This document shows, in pieces, positions 8,420 through 16,475 of a DNA stretch of 51,428 bases. Source of the stretch: Frankiales bacterium (GTDB lineage: Bacteria > Actinomycetota > Actinomycetes > Mycobacteriales > Jatrophihabitantaceae); the NCBI GenBank assembly GCA_025966315.1, contig JAOPUZ010000061.1:1-51428 (forward strand), in the 5' to 3' direction. A model generated the notes under the pieces. That model was not told the DNA's origin. It searched no databases and was given only the letters and a program-made list of their open reading frames with translations. Each line of letters starts with the position of its first letter. The first letter of the stretch is position 1. Made by a program: the position numbers and the translations under genes.

Positions 8420-9192
8420 TAGATACTCACCCCGGCGCCGGTGCCACCGAAATGACTGGTCAGGGTCTGCGCCCAGTGATCCCACACGCCGGTGACGAGC
8501 GCCAGCCCGAACACGATGAGCAGCGCGCCACCCAACTGGCCGACGAGCCGGGCGTGCCGGCGCACCATGGCCAGGCCGCCGGTGACCCAGCCCAGGCCCA
8601 GCGCCACCAGGATGAACGGCACCCCGAGACCGAGGCAGTACGCCAGCATCAGGAAGGCACCCCGGCCGGCCGTGCCCTGGGAGAAGGCCAGCGTGTAGAC
8701 GGCACTGAAGGTCGGCGTCAAGCAGGGCGTCCAGGCCAGCCCGAACGCGATGCCGAGCAGCGGCGCGCCGACCAGGCCGGGGCGGGGCAGCCGATGGATT
8801 TTGAACTCGCGCTGCAGGAACGGCAACCGGCCCAGGAAAACCAGTCCCATCGCGACCGTCACGACGCCCATGACGCGTTCGATGGCAACGCGGTGGATCT
8901 GGATGCGCGAACCGAGGCTGCCGAACAAGGCGCCCTCAGCGATGAAGATCACCGTGAAGCCGAGGACGAACAACAGCGCACCGAGCACCATCCGGCGTTG
9001 CCGGCGGGCGTTGCGCGCGGTGTCGGTGCCGGCCAGCCCGGCGACGAAGGACAGGTAGCCCGGCACCAGCGGAAGCACGCAGGGCGACAGGAATCCGACC
9101 ACGCCGACCAGGATCGCCAGCGGCACGGCGGCCAGTAACGAACCGTCCTGCACGATGCCGGCGAAGCCACCGGCGGCATTCACGGGGCTCAC
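8419..9192 (-). CDS. ccdA: CcdA family thiol:disulfide interchange membrane protein
   Basis: Carries reducing equivalents from cytoplasmic thioredoxin across the membrane to ResA. 257 residues and six hydrophobic helices. The two redox-active cysteine sites are present: LSPCVLPLVPGYLSFVAG in the first helix and AWTPCLTPTFSAVYTLA in the fourth. The GTG start overlaps the resA stop by four bases (9189-9192) and its stop touches the resB start, placing it firmly in the cytochrome c maturation operon. Confidence 0.94.
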   Translation of the reverse strand: MSPVNAAGGFAGIVQDGSLLAAVPLAILVGVVGFLSPCVLPLVPGYLSFVAGLAGTDTARNARRQRRMVLGALLFVLGFTVIFIAEGALFGSLGSRIQIHRVAIERVMGVVTVAMGLVFLGRLPFLQREFKIHRLPRPGLVGAPLLGIAFGLAWTPCLTPTFSAVYTLAFSQGTAGRGAFLMLAYCLGLGVPFILVALGLGWVTGGLAMVRRHARLVGQLGGALLIVFGLALVTGVWDHWAQTLTSHFGGTGAGVSI

Positions 9193-9779
9193 GCCTCTGC
9201 GGTCAGGGTCGTCAGCACCGGGTTGAGATCGGCCGGCAACACCGGCCCGAGGTAGACGGCGGCGACGCGGCCCTGCCGGTCCACGATGACGCTGACGGGC
9301 AAGCCCGCCTGCGGGATGTTGCCCAGCTGCAGCGCGGTCTTGGCGATCGGGTCGAAGACGATCGGGTAACTGATCTTCTTGTCCTGGACGAAGTTACGGG
9401 CGAGGTCCTTGGAGTCCTTGACGTCCAAGCCCACGAAGGTGACCCCGGCTGCTTTGCGCTGCCGGTAGACGGTGTCGAACTGGGGGGTCTCATTGACGCA
9501 CGGGCCGCACCAGCTACCCCAGAAGTTGAGGACGACGACCTTGCCCTTGTCGGCGGTCAGCGCGTAGGTGCCGCCATCGAGCAGGTTGCCGGCCACCGGA
9601 CCGGCCAGCTTGCGGTCCTTGACCGGGATGACGGTGCCCTCTTTGGTGGCCTGCACGTAGCGAAATTGGGTACCGGCCGACTGGTCCACCGCGTCATGAT
9701 GATTCGTGCATGCCGCCGTGCCCAAAAGGGCGACCGCGCTCAGCGCAGCCGCCAGTTTTCGGCCAGCCCGTGCTTTCAT
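9189..9779 (-). CDS. resA: ResA/TlpA-type thioredoxin-like lipoprotein
   Basis: Membrane-anchored thiol-disulfide oxidoreductase that keeps the CxxCH cysteines of apocytochrome c reduced. 196 residues. The N-terminus (KARAGRKLAAALSAVALL, then GTAAC with Cys24) looks like a lipoprotein signal, with a slightly unusual Thr at -3. The thioredoxin active site NFWGSWCGPCVNE holds Cys91 and Cys94, and the cis-proline loop is AGLPVSVIVDRQGRVAAVYLG. ATG 9777-9779 is used; earlier in-frame starts add residues before the signal peptide. First gene of the resA-ccdA-resB-ccsB operon. Confidence 0.92.
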   Translation of the reverse strand: MKARAGRKLAAALSAVALLGTAACTNHHDAVDQSAGTQFRYVQATKEGTVIPVKDRKLAGPVAGNLLDGGTYALTADKGKVVVLNFWGSWCGPCVNETPQFDTVYRQRKAAGVTFVGLDVKDSKDLARNFVQDKKISYPIVFDPIAKTALQLGNIPQAGLPVSVIVDRQGRVAAVYLGPVLPADLNPVLTTLTAEA

Positions 9780-9893
9780 TCCGTTCAGTGTGCAGCGTGC
9801 CCCAGACCACATCCGCACCTGCCCCGCTTTCTGAGCACGCCCTGTGGTTGTCCGAAGAAGGATCCGCCGACCACAAACGCGTTGGCTGACCTC

Positions 9894-9899
9894 GATAAT
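9894..9899 (+). promoter_or_regulatory. Possible -10 element for the PhzF gene
   Basis: GATAAT lies nine bases before the ATG at 9909 and is one of the best TATAAT matches in the divergent resA/PhzF region. A clear -35 is not visible. Confidence 0.35.
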
Positions 9900-9908
9900 C
9901 TCCGGGGT

Positions 9909-10790
9909 ATGCGAGATACGCCTGGCACGCCTAATACCCCTAGTACGCGTCGTAGCCGCCCTTTCCGCCAGGTCGACGTGTTCAGCGCGGTCCCGTTACT
10001 GGGCAATCCGGTCGCGGTCGTGCTGGATGGGGACGGCCTCGACGACGAGACGATGGCCCGCTTCGCCAGCTGGACGAACCTGTCCGAGACCACGTTCGTG
10101 CAGTCCGCCAGCGACGAGCGGGCCGACTACCGGCTGCGGATCTTCACGCCCAGCGAGGAACTACCCTTTGCCGGCCACCCGACCCTGGGCAGCGCGCACG
10201 CATGGCTGGCCGCGGGCGGTCGCCCGAAGAACGGCCGGGCCATCGTTCAGCAGTGCGGCCTGGGCCTGGTGACCGTCGCGGATCGGACCGGCGGGCGGTT
10301 GGCATTCGCGGCGCCGCCACCGCTGCGCACCGGCCCGGTCGAGGCTGAGCTGCTGGACACCGTCCGCCGCGGCTTGGGCCTGACCGAGTCGCAGGTCGTG
10401 GACAGCCAATGGGTGGACAACGGTCCCGGCTGGCTGGGACTGCTACTCGGTTCGAGTGCGGAGGTCCTCGCCCTCGAACCGGATGTCGGCCTGCTGGAAG
10501 GATTCCGGATCGGCGTCGTCGGGCCCGAGCCGGCCGGCGGCATCGTGGACTTCCAGGTTCGGGCGTTCGCGCCGTCCGCGGGCGTCGACGAGGATCCGGT
10601 CACCGGCAGCCTGAATGCCAGCCTTGCCCAGTGGTTGATCGCGACCGGTCGCGCCGCCCCGTCCTACGTGGCCGGCCAAGGCGCGCGGCTCGGCCGGGAC
10701 GGCCGTGTCTACATCGAGGCGGACGGGGACGAGATCTGGGTCGGCGGCGACTGCACGATCGGCATCGAAGGATCCGTGCTGATCGGGTAA
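9909..10790 (+). CDS. PhzF family epimerase/isomerase
   Basis: 293-residue member of the PhzF family, which shares the diaminopimelate-epimerase fold; PhzF itself isomerises trans-2,3-dihydro-3-hydroxyanthranilate, but most members have unknown substrates. Signature motifs are FRQVDVFSAVPLLGNPVAVVLD at the N-terminus (after about 15 extra residues), the catalytic-Glu region NLSETTFV, FTPSEELPFAGHPTLGSAHA, and FAPSAGVDEDPVTGSLNASL. No phenazine genes are near, so antibiotic synthesis is not implied. It sits convergent to the phosphatase at 10831, which interrupts the usual adjacency of the resA operon with the pgm-hemL pair. Confidence 0.9.
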   Translation: MRDTPGTPNTPSTRRSRPFRQVDVFSAVPLLGNPVAVVLDGDGLDDETMARFASWTNLSETTFVQSASDERADYRLRIFTPSEELPFAGHPTLGSAHAWLAAGGRPKNGRAIVQQCGLGLVTVADRTGGRLAFAAPPPLRTGPVEAELLDTVRRGLGLTESQVVDSQWVDNGPGWLGLLLGSSAEVLALEPDVGLLEGFRIGVVGPEPAGGIVDFQVRAFAPSAGVDEDPVTGSLNASLAQWLIATGRAAPSYVAGQGARLGRDGRVYIEADGDEIWVGGDCTIGIEGSVLIG

Positions 10791-10793
10791 ATC

Positions 10794-10832
10794 GAGCAAC
10801 ATCTGGCATCTCAGCGATGCCAGATGTTGCTC
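10794..10832. terminator. Bidirectional terminator-like perfect hairpin
   Basis: Two perfect 17-base arms (10794-10810 and 10816-10832) flank a five-base loop TCAGC. It fills the gap between the stop of the PhzF gene and the convergent phosphatase gene, overlapping the latter's stop codon. No long T-run follows on either strand. Confidence 0.75.
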
Positions 10833-11469
10833 AATTCTGCGGAAACTGGCCGCCGCCGATCGCGTTCGAGGTCTGGCCGGAGGGTTCGGCGTAGTCCACC
10901 CGGACCACATCGTCGCCGTCGAAGACGAGTGAGGTGATCGAGGCCAGCGAACACCGTCGGCGCCGCGGGTCGTGCCAGAGATGTTGCCGCTCGACGTAGC
11001 GCCGCAAACACACGATCGGTAGCTGATGCGAGACGCACACCGCCTCGTGCCCATCCGCCGCATCCCGAGCGGTCAGCGCCGCGGCGAGCATTCGCAGGGC
11101 TACCTGCCGGTACGGCTCCCCCCAGGACGGCCGGAAGGGGTTGCGGTAGCGCACCCAGTTCCTGGGCTGAGCCAGCACGCCGCCAGCGCCGACCCGCTCG
11201 CCTTCGAAGCTGTTGGCGGCCTCGATGAGCCGCGGATCGGTGGCTACGGTCAAGCCGAATACTTCGGCCAGCGGCTCCGCCGTCTGCTGCGCCCGCTCCA
11301 GCGGCGAGGAGACCAGATACGTCACGTCCCGCTCGGCCAGAAACTTCGCCGCCCGCTCGGCCATGGTTTCGCCCGCGCCGGAAAGGCGATAACCGGGCAG
11401 CCGGCCGTAAAGGATCTTGTCCGGATTGAACACCTCACCGTGGCGCAGCAGGTGCACCGTGGTCGTCAT
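10831..11469 (-). CDS. Histidine phosphatase (phosphoglycerate mutase-like)
   Basis: 212 residues of the histidine phosphatase superfamily. The catalytic RHG motif is at HLLRHGEVFNPDKILYGRLP near the N-terminus and the second conserved histidine is in EAVCVSHQLPIVCLRRYV. The distal part (VERQHLWHDPRRRRCSLASI) is typical of the small phosphatase found next to hemL and resA in many actinobacteria rather than of glycolytic GpmA, which is encoded separately at 32954. The substrate is not known. ATG 11467-11469 lies ten bases downstream of the hemL stop, so the two are probably cotranscribed. Confidence 0.88.
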   Translation of the reverse strand: MTTTVHLLRHGEVFNPDKILYGRLPGYRLSGAGETMAERAAKFLAERDVTYLVSSPLERAQQTAEPLAEVFGLTVATDPRLIEAANSFEGERVGAGGVLAQPRNWVRYRNPFRPSWGEPYRQVALRMLAAALTARDAADGHEAVCVSHQLPIVCLRRYVERQHLWHDPRRRRCSLASITSLVFDGDDVVRVDYAEPSGQTSNAIGGGQFPQN

Positions 11470-11479
11470 CGCGGCGGGC

Positions 11480-12787
11480 TCAGCGGGCGGTGGGCGTCGC
11501 TGCGGCCGCCGCCCTGGCCGCTGCCGGCAACGCCGCCGCGATTCGTCCGATCGCCTCGTCGTCGTGCGCGGCCGAGACGAACCAGGACTCGAACGCGCTC
11601 GGCGGCAAGTAGACGCCGGCGTCCAGCATGGCGTGGAAGAACGGCCCGTAGCGGAAGGTTTCGGCCGCCTGCGCACCGGCAAAGTCGACCACCTCGTCCT
11701 CGGTGAAGAACACCGAGAACAGGTTTCCCGCGTATTGGACCCGGTGGGCGACGCCTTCCTCAGAGAGGGCCTTAGTGGCCAGATCACCGATGGTGGCGGC
11801 GTTGCGGTCCAGCGCGGCGTAGACCGCGTCGTCGGCGTTGCGCAGGCTGGCCAGACCGGCGGCGACGGCGACCGGATTGCCGCTGAGCGTGCCGGCTTGA
11901 TAGACCGGGCCGGCCGGCGCCAGAAAGGACATGATGTCGGCCCGCCCACCGAAGGCAGCCGCCGGCAGCCCACCGGACATCACCTTGCCGAAGGTGAACA
12001 GATCCGCGACGACCGGGTCCAGGCCGTACCAACCGGCGCGGGAAACCCGGAACCCGGTCATCACCTCGTCCGAGATCAGCAAGGCGCCGTAGCGTTCGGT
12101 GATCTCTTTCAGGCCGGCGTTGTAACCGGGCCGCGGCGCGACGGTGCCCATGTTTCCGGCGGCGGCTTCGGTGATGACGGCGGCGATCTCGGATCCGTCC
12201 GCCTGGAACGCCGCCTGCACCGCGGCCAGGTCGTTGTACGGCAGCACGATCGTCTCGCCGGCCTGTGCGCCGGTGACGCCGGGGGTGTCGGGCAGCCCGA
12301 AAGTGACGACGCCCGATCCCGCGCTGGCGAGCAACGAGTCGACGTGGCCGTGATAGCAGCCGGCGAACTTGACGATCTTCGCTCGGCCGGTGGCACCGCG
12401 GGCCAGCCGGATCGCCGACATGGTCGCCTCGGTACCGGAGTTGACCAGCCGTACCTCTTCGACCGGATCGACCCGGGCCACGATCTCTTCCGCGAGCTCG
12501 ATCTCACCGAGGGTGGGCGTGCCGAACGACAGGCCGGACGAGGCGGCCCGCTGCACCGCCTCAACCACCGCCGGATGACTGTGGCCGAGGATCATCGGCC
12601 CCCAGGACGAGACCAAGTCGACGTAGGTCTGACCGTCAGCGTCGGTGAGATACGGCCCGGTGCCGCTGACCATGAAGCGCGGAGTGCCGCCGACGGCCCG
12701 GAAGGCGCGCACCGGCGAGTTCACCCCGCCGGGGATCACGCGTTGTGCTCGGGCGAAAAGTTCAGCAGAAATCGGGGCGTCAGTCAC
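11480..12787 (-). CDS. hemL: Glutamate-1-semialdehyde 2,1-aminomutase
   Basis: PLP enzyme that converts glutamate-1-semialdehyde to 5-aminolevulinate, the second step of the C5 tetrapyrrole route begun by HemA. 435 residues, normal length. Clear landmarks are [78 protein letters not shown], the PLP lysine in [18 protein letters not shown] (Lys268) and [15 protein letters not shown] 12785-12787 ([10 protein letters not shown]) gives the usual N-terminus; the open frame to 12841 adds a glycine-rich stretch without family support. Confidence 0.96.
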   Translation of the reverse strand: MTDAPISAELFARAQRVIPGGVNSPVRAFRAVGGTPRFMVSGTGPYLTDADGQTYVDLVSSWGPMILGHSHPAVVEAVQRAASSGLSFGTPTLGEIELAEEIVARVDPVEEVRLVNSGTEATMSAIRLARGATGRAKIVKFAGCYHGHVDSLLASAGSGVVTFGLPDTPGVTGAQAGETIVLPYNDLAAVQAAFQADGSEIAAVITEAAAGNMGTVAPRPGYNAGLKEITERYGALLISDEVMTGFRVSRAGWYGLDPVVADLFTFGKVMSGGLPAAAFGGRADIMSFLAPAGPVYQAGTLSGNPVAVAAGLASLRNADDAVYAALDRNAATIGDLATKALSEEGVAHRVQYAGNLFSVFFTEDEVVDFAGAQAAETFRYGPFFHAMLDAGVYLPPSAFESWFVSAAHDDEAIGRIAAALPAAARAAAAATPTAR

Positions 12788-12850
12788 GAGGCCTACCGTA
12801 CCCACCACGCCGCCGCCGCCCGCAGGGCTGAGGCCTTCCAAAGGAGGATC

Positions 12851-13849
12851 TCAGGCTGAGCGGTTCGCCACCTCGACGGCCCAGTACGTCAGGATCATCG
12901 ACGCGCCCGCCCGCTTGATGGACAGCAACGTCTCATCGATCGCGCGCACCCGGTCGATCCAGCCCCGCTCGGCCGCCGCCTCCAGCATCGCGTACTCACC
13001 GGATACCTGATAGGCGGCAACCGGCACCGGCGACACCCGAGCAATCTCGCTGAGGATGTCCAGGTACGGCAGCGCCGGTTTCACCATCACGATGTCGGCG
13101 CCTTCGGCGACGTCCAAGGCCATTTCGGCCAGCGCCTCGGTCACGCCACGGGCCGGATCCTGTTGATAGCTGAACCGGTCACCGGTGAGCGAGGACGAGA
13201 CCGCTTCGCGGAACGGGCCGTAGAACGCGGAGGCGTACTTCGGTGCATACCCGAGGACGCCCACCTCAGAGCGGTGCACCTGGTCCAGTGCGCGGCGGAC
13301 GACGCCGACCTGGCCGTCCATCATGCCGCTGGTGCCGAGCAGATCAGCACCGGCCTCGGCCTGGGCCAGAGCCATCTCGGCGTAGCGCTGCAGGGTGGCG
13401 TCGTTGTCGACGGAGCCGTCCACCGCCAGCACGCCACAGTGCCCGTGGTCGGTGAATTCGTCCAAGCACAGATCGGCCATCAACACCGTCGCGTCGCCCA
13501 GTTCGAATTTCAGTCGGGACAAGCCCGAGTTCAGAATGCCGTCCGGATCGTCAGCGCCCGAGCCGACCGCGTCCTTGTTGGTGGGAATGCCGAACAGCAT
13601 CACGCCACCGACACCGGCCTCTACCGCCTCGGTCGCGGCCTTCACCAGCGAGTCCAGAGTGTGCTGGACGACGCCGGGCATCGAACTGATCGCGCGAGGC
13701 TCGGACAGTCCCTCGGCCACAAACATCGGCAGCACGAGGTCAGCCGGTTGGACGGACATCTCGGCGGTCAGCCGGCGCAGCGCGGGCGTCCGGCGGAGGC
13801 GGCGCATCCGGGTGATGGGAAAAGCGGGCAGGGCGGGAAGGTCTGGCAC
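12851..13849 (-). CDS. hemB: Delta-aminolevulinic acid dehydratase (porphobilinogen synthase)
   Basis: Condenses two 5-aminolevulinates to porphobilinogen. 332 residues, full length. The two active-site lysines are in GYAPKYASAFYGPF (Lys204) and VMVKPALPYLDI (Lys257, Schiff base). The metal loop is DLCLDEFTDHGHCGV: the first and third zinc-ligand cysteines are kept (Cys128, Cys138) while the middle position is Asp130, an intermediate between the three-Cys zinc type and the Mg-dependent type. It lies between hemL and hemD on the same strand, separated from hemD by a terminator-like hairpin. Confidence 0.96.
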   Translation of the reverse strand: MPDLPALPAFPITRMRRLRRTPALRRLTAEMSVQPADLVLPMFVAEGLSEPRAISSMPGVVQHTLDSLVKAATEAVEAGVGGVMLFGIPTNKDAVGSGADDPDGILNSGLSRLKFELGDATVLMADLCLDEFTDHGHCGVLAVDGSVDNDATLQRYAEMALAQAEAGADLLGTSGMMDGQVGVVRRALDQVHRSEVGVLGYAPKYASAFYGPFREAVSSSLTGDRFSYQQDPARGVTEALAEMALDVAEGADIVMVKPALPYLDILSEIARVSPVPVAAYQVSGEYAMLEAAAERGWIDRVRAIDETLLSIKRAGASMILTYWAVEVANRSA

Positions 13850-13902
13850 CCCTTAAACGTACCCATCTTAAACGCACCCATCGCGGGCCGGGCCAAACTG
13901 AA

Positions 13903-13944
13903 AAGTCCTACCCTCCCGTCCCTATGACGACGGAGGAGTAGGAC
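13903..13944 (-). terminator. Terminator of the rex-hemACD operon
   Basis: Between the hemD stop and the hemB start. GTCCTAC (13905-13911) pairs with GTAGGAC (13938-13944), extended by CCTCC/GGAGG with a one-base bulge. Reading on the minus strand, the hairpin is followed directly by ACTTTTCAG, giving a short T-run. Confidence 0.65.
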
Positions 13945-13974
13945 CTTCCGAGACTTTCCTAGCTGTTTCCTAGC

Positions 13975-15525
13975 TCAGCGGGCCCGAGCGCGGCTGGAAC
14001 GGGTCCGCCGCGGCGGCGCGGAGGCTGCCTTCTCGCGCTCCTCTTCGGCCCGCTGGACCGCGAATTCCGCTAGCGCGTCGATGAGGGCTCCGACGTTGGC
14101 CGTCTCTGGTTGGACGTCCACGCGCAGTCCGAATTCCTTCGCGGTGGCCGCGGTCTGCGGACCGATGCAGGCCACCACGGTACGGCTGTGCGGCTTGCCG
14201 GCGATGCCCACCAGGTTCCGTACCGTCGAGGACGAGGTGAAGCACACCGCCTGGAAGCCACCGGACTTGATGGCATCGCGGATCTCGGCGGCTGGCGGCG
14301 CGGCGCGCACGGTGCGGTAGGCGGTAACGTCGTCGATCTCCCAACCACGGGCGCGCAGCCCCTCGGCCAGCGTCTCGGTGGCGATGTCGGCCCGCGGGAG
14401 CAGGATCCGGTCGATCGGATCCAAGACGTCGTCGTAGGGCGGGAAGTCGGCCAGCAGGCCTTCCGAGGACTGCTCACCGGTCGGCAGCAACTCGGGCCGG
14501 ATGCCGAACGCGCGGACGGCGTCAGCGGTGGACTCCCCGACGCAGGCGATCTTGACGCCGGCAAAGGCACGCGCATCGAGCCCGAACTCCTCGAACTTCT
14601 CGCGGACCGCCTTCACCGCGTTGGTCGAGGTGAACACAATCCATTCGTAGCGGCCGGTGACCAGGCCCTTGATCGCGCGTTCCATCTGGGTCGGCGTCCG
14701 AGGCGGCTCGACCGCAATGGTCGGGACCTCGACCGGGACCGCACCGTGGTCGCGCAGCCGTTCGCTCATCACGCCGGCCTGCTCCTTCGTGCGCGGCACC
14801 AGCACCTTCCAACCGAACAGCGCGCGCGATTCCCACCAGGCGAGCTTGTCGCGGGCGGTGGGCGTCTTGCCCACGGTCAACACCACGGTGCCGTGCATGC
14901 CGGCCGCGGTCAGTTCGCCGTCACCGAGGCTGCCACCGACCGTCACCTGGGCCGTGGTCGTCCCGGCCGAAGTGACCGTCAGCGGTAGGTCAGGCTTGAG
15001 CCCGGACGCGACCAGCTGCTCGGTTGCGGACCCGACCTCGGTCGCATCGACCGTGATCACGATGGTTCCCGGCGCGCCGGCCAACGCCTCGAAATCGATT
15101 TGCGCTCCGTCGCGCAGGTCGACCTCGGTGTGGACCGGGCCGACCGCGACGCCGGCGAAGGTCGCCGTGGCCGAACCCTGCGACAGCGCGGGCACGATCT
15201 CGTACGGGACCGCCGTCTTGGCCACCGCCAGCACCTCGCGCACCACCGAGTCGGAGCCGAACGGGTCGCCGACGACGAGCCGGGCGACCGGCACTCCGTT
15301 GCGAGCCTCGTTCAACACCGCCTTGGAGGTGTCGGCGGACGTCGGACCGGCCGGGCGTATCTCTCCGGTTATCAACGCACGGACGCCGTCCGGCACCTGT
15401 GCGTCGACGTACACGAGTTCGGCCGCGGCAAGGACCTCGGCTGCTCGTACGGTCAACAATCCCGCGTCGCCGCTTCCGGCGCCCACGAAGGACACCCGGC
15501 CAACGGACTTGCGCGCTCGGGTCAT
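13975..15525 (-). CDS. hemD: Uroporphyrinogen-III synthase fused to a divergent C-methyltransferase domain
   Basis: 516 residues. Residues 1-230 resemble the uroporphyrinogen-III C-methyltransferase (SUMT/CobA) fold: VSFVGAGSGDAGLLTVRAAEVL, the second conserved region VARLVVGDPFGSDSVVREV, and VPALSQGSATATFAGVAVG. Compared with active SUMT enzymes the KGGDPFVFGRG loop is altered. Residues 245-495 are uroporphyrinogen-III synthase (WKVLVPRTKEQAGVMSERL, WIVFTSTNAVKAVRE, VCFTSSSTVRNLV, VVACIGPQTAATAKEFG), which cyclises hydroxymethylbilane. The tail is Arg/Ala-rich. The ATG overlaps the hemC stop by four bases. Fourth gene of rex-hemA-hemC-hemD. Confidence 0.92.
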   Translation of the reverse strand: MTRARKSVGRVSFVGAGSGDAGLLTVRAAEVLAAAELVYVDAQVPDGVRALITGEIRPAGPTSADTSKAVLNEARNGVPVARLVVGDPFGSDSVVREVLAVAKTAVPYEIVPALSQGSATATFAGVAVGPVHTEVDLRDGAQIDFEALAGAPGTIVITVDATEVGSATEQLVASGLKPDLPLTVTSAGTTTAQVTVGGSLGDGELTAAGMHGTVVLTVGKTPTARDKLAWWESRALFGWKVLVPRTKEQAGVMSERLRDHGAVPVEVPTIAVEPPRTPTQMERAIKGLVTGRYEWIVFTSTNAVKAVREKFEEFGLDARAFAGVKIACVGESTADAVRAFGIRPELLPTGEQSSEGLLADFPPYDDVLDPIDRILLPRADIATETLAEGLRARGWEIDDVTAYRTVRAAPPAAEIRDAIKSGGFQAVCFTSSSTVRNLVGIAGKPHSRTVVACIGPQTAATAKEFGLRVDVQPETANVGALIDALAEFAVQRAEEEREKAASAPPRRTRSSRARAR

Positions 15526-16475
15526 TTCGAGCTCCCCATCATGGTGTTCGCGCCCAGGTCGATCAGCTCGGCGGCAAGCCGACGGCCGATCTCCTGAGCA
15601 GTGGTAAGCGGCCCGGTCGCCGACAGCCGCACGGCATCACTGCCGTCGACCGCGGTGACCGACCCGCGAAGGAAAACTTCCAGAGAGCCGTCATCAGCTT
15701 CGATGACTTCGGCCAATGCCCCGACTGGGGCGCTGCAACCAGCTTCCAACGCCGCCAACAATGACCGTTCCGCTTCGACCGCGGCCCGGCTGGCGTGGTC
15801 GTCCAAGGGCGCCAGCACGGTACGGGTCGCGTCGTCGTCTGCCCGGCACTCGATGGCGAGTGCGCCCTGTGCCGCAGCCGGCAACACCTGGATCGGGTCG
15901 AGCAGTTCAGTGGCCAGTTCGATCCGACCGAGCCGGATCAAACCGGCAGCGGCCAGCACCACGCCGTCCAGGTCGTCACCGACACGGGCCAGCCGGGTGT
16001 CAACGTTGCCCCGGATCGCGATGACCTCGATTCCGAGGTCCAACGCGCGCAACTGCGCTGCGCGCCGTGGCGATCCGGTGCCGATCCGGGCGCCGGTCGG
16101 CAACTCGAGCAGCGTCAAACCCTCACGCGCGACCAGGGCATCGCGGGGGTCCAGCCGCGGGGGGACAGCGCCGATGGTTATCGCCGCCACCTCGTCGACC
16201 GGCAGGTCCTTGTACGAATGCACGGCCACATCGATCTCGCCCGAGATCAGCGCATCCCGCAGCGCGGACACGAACACACCGGTGCCGCCAAGCTGATCCA
16301 GCGGTGCCGAGTTCCGGTCCCCGACCGTCGAGATGAGCACCGTCTCGACGGACACGCCCGGATTATGGTGCGACACCGCGTCGATGACGAGCTGCGTCTG
16401 GGTCCGGGCCAGCATGCTGGCCCGGGTGCCCACCCGGAGCGTGGTTCCGATCCGGAGCGTGTGCAGGCCGGTCAC
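15522..16475 (-). CDS. hemC: Hydroxymethylbilane synthase (porphobilinogen deaminase)
   Basis: Polymerises four porphobilinogens into hydroxymethylbilane, the HemD substrate. 317 residues. Family motifs: LRVGTRASMLARTQTQLV, GEIDVAVHSYKDLP, the catalytic GDRNSAPLDQLGGTGVFV segment, GTGSPRRAAQL, IRGNVDTRL and the dipyrromethane cofactor cysteine in LEAGCSAPVGA (Cys247). The GTG start overlaps the hemA stop by four bases and its own stop overlaps the hemD start, so translation of the operon is coupled. Confidence 0.97.
   Translation of the reverse strand: MTGLHTLRIGTTLRVGTRASMLARTQTQLVIDAVSHHNPGVSVETVLISTVGDRNSAPLDQLGGTGVFVSALRDALISGEIDVAVHSYKDLPVDEVAAITIGAVPPRLDPRDALVAREGLTLLELPTGARIGTGSPRRAAQLRALDLGIEVIAIRGNVDTRLARVGDDLDGVVLAAAGLIRLGRIELATELLDPIQVLPAAAQGALAIECRADDDATRTVLAPLDDHASRAAVEAERSLLAALEAGCSAPVGALAEVIEADDGSLEVFLRGSVTAVDGSDAVRLSATGPLTTAQEIGRRLAAELIDLGANTMMGSSK

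Noticed and set aside
9909-10790. Phenazine biosynthesis locus
   Set aside because: Only a PhzF-family gene is present; the family is broad and no other phenazine genes are near.
12788-12841. N-terminal extension of hemL to the in-frame start at 12841
   Set aside because: It adds a glycine/proline-rich stretch not found in the family; GTG 12787 gives the standard N-terminus.
11417-12859. 480-codon open frame on the plus strand opposite hemL
   Set aside because: Typical antisense shadow of a GC-rich gene; hemL on the minus strand has all family motifs.
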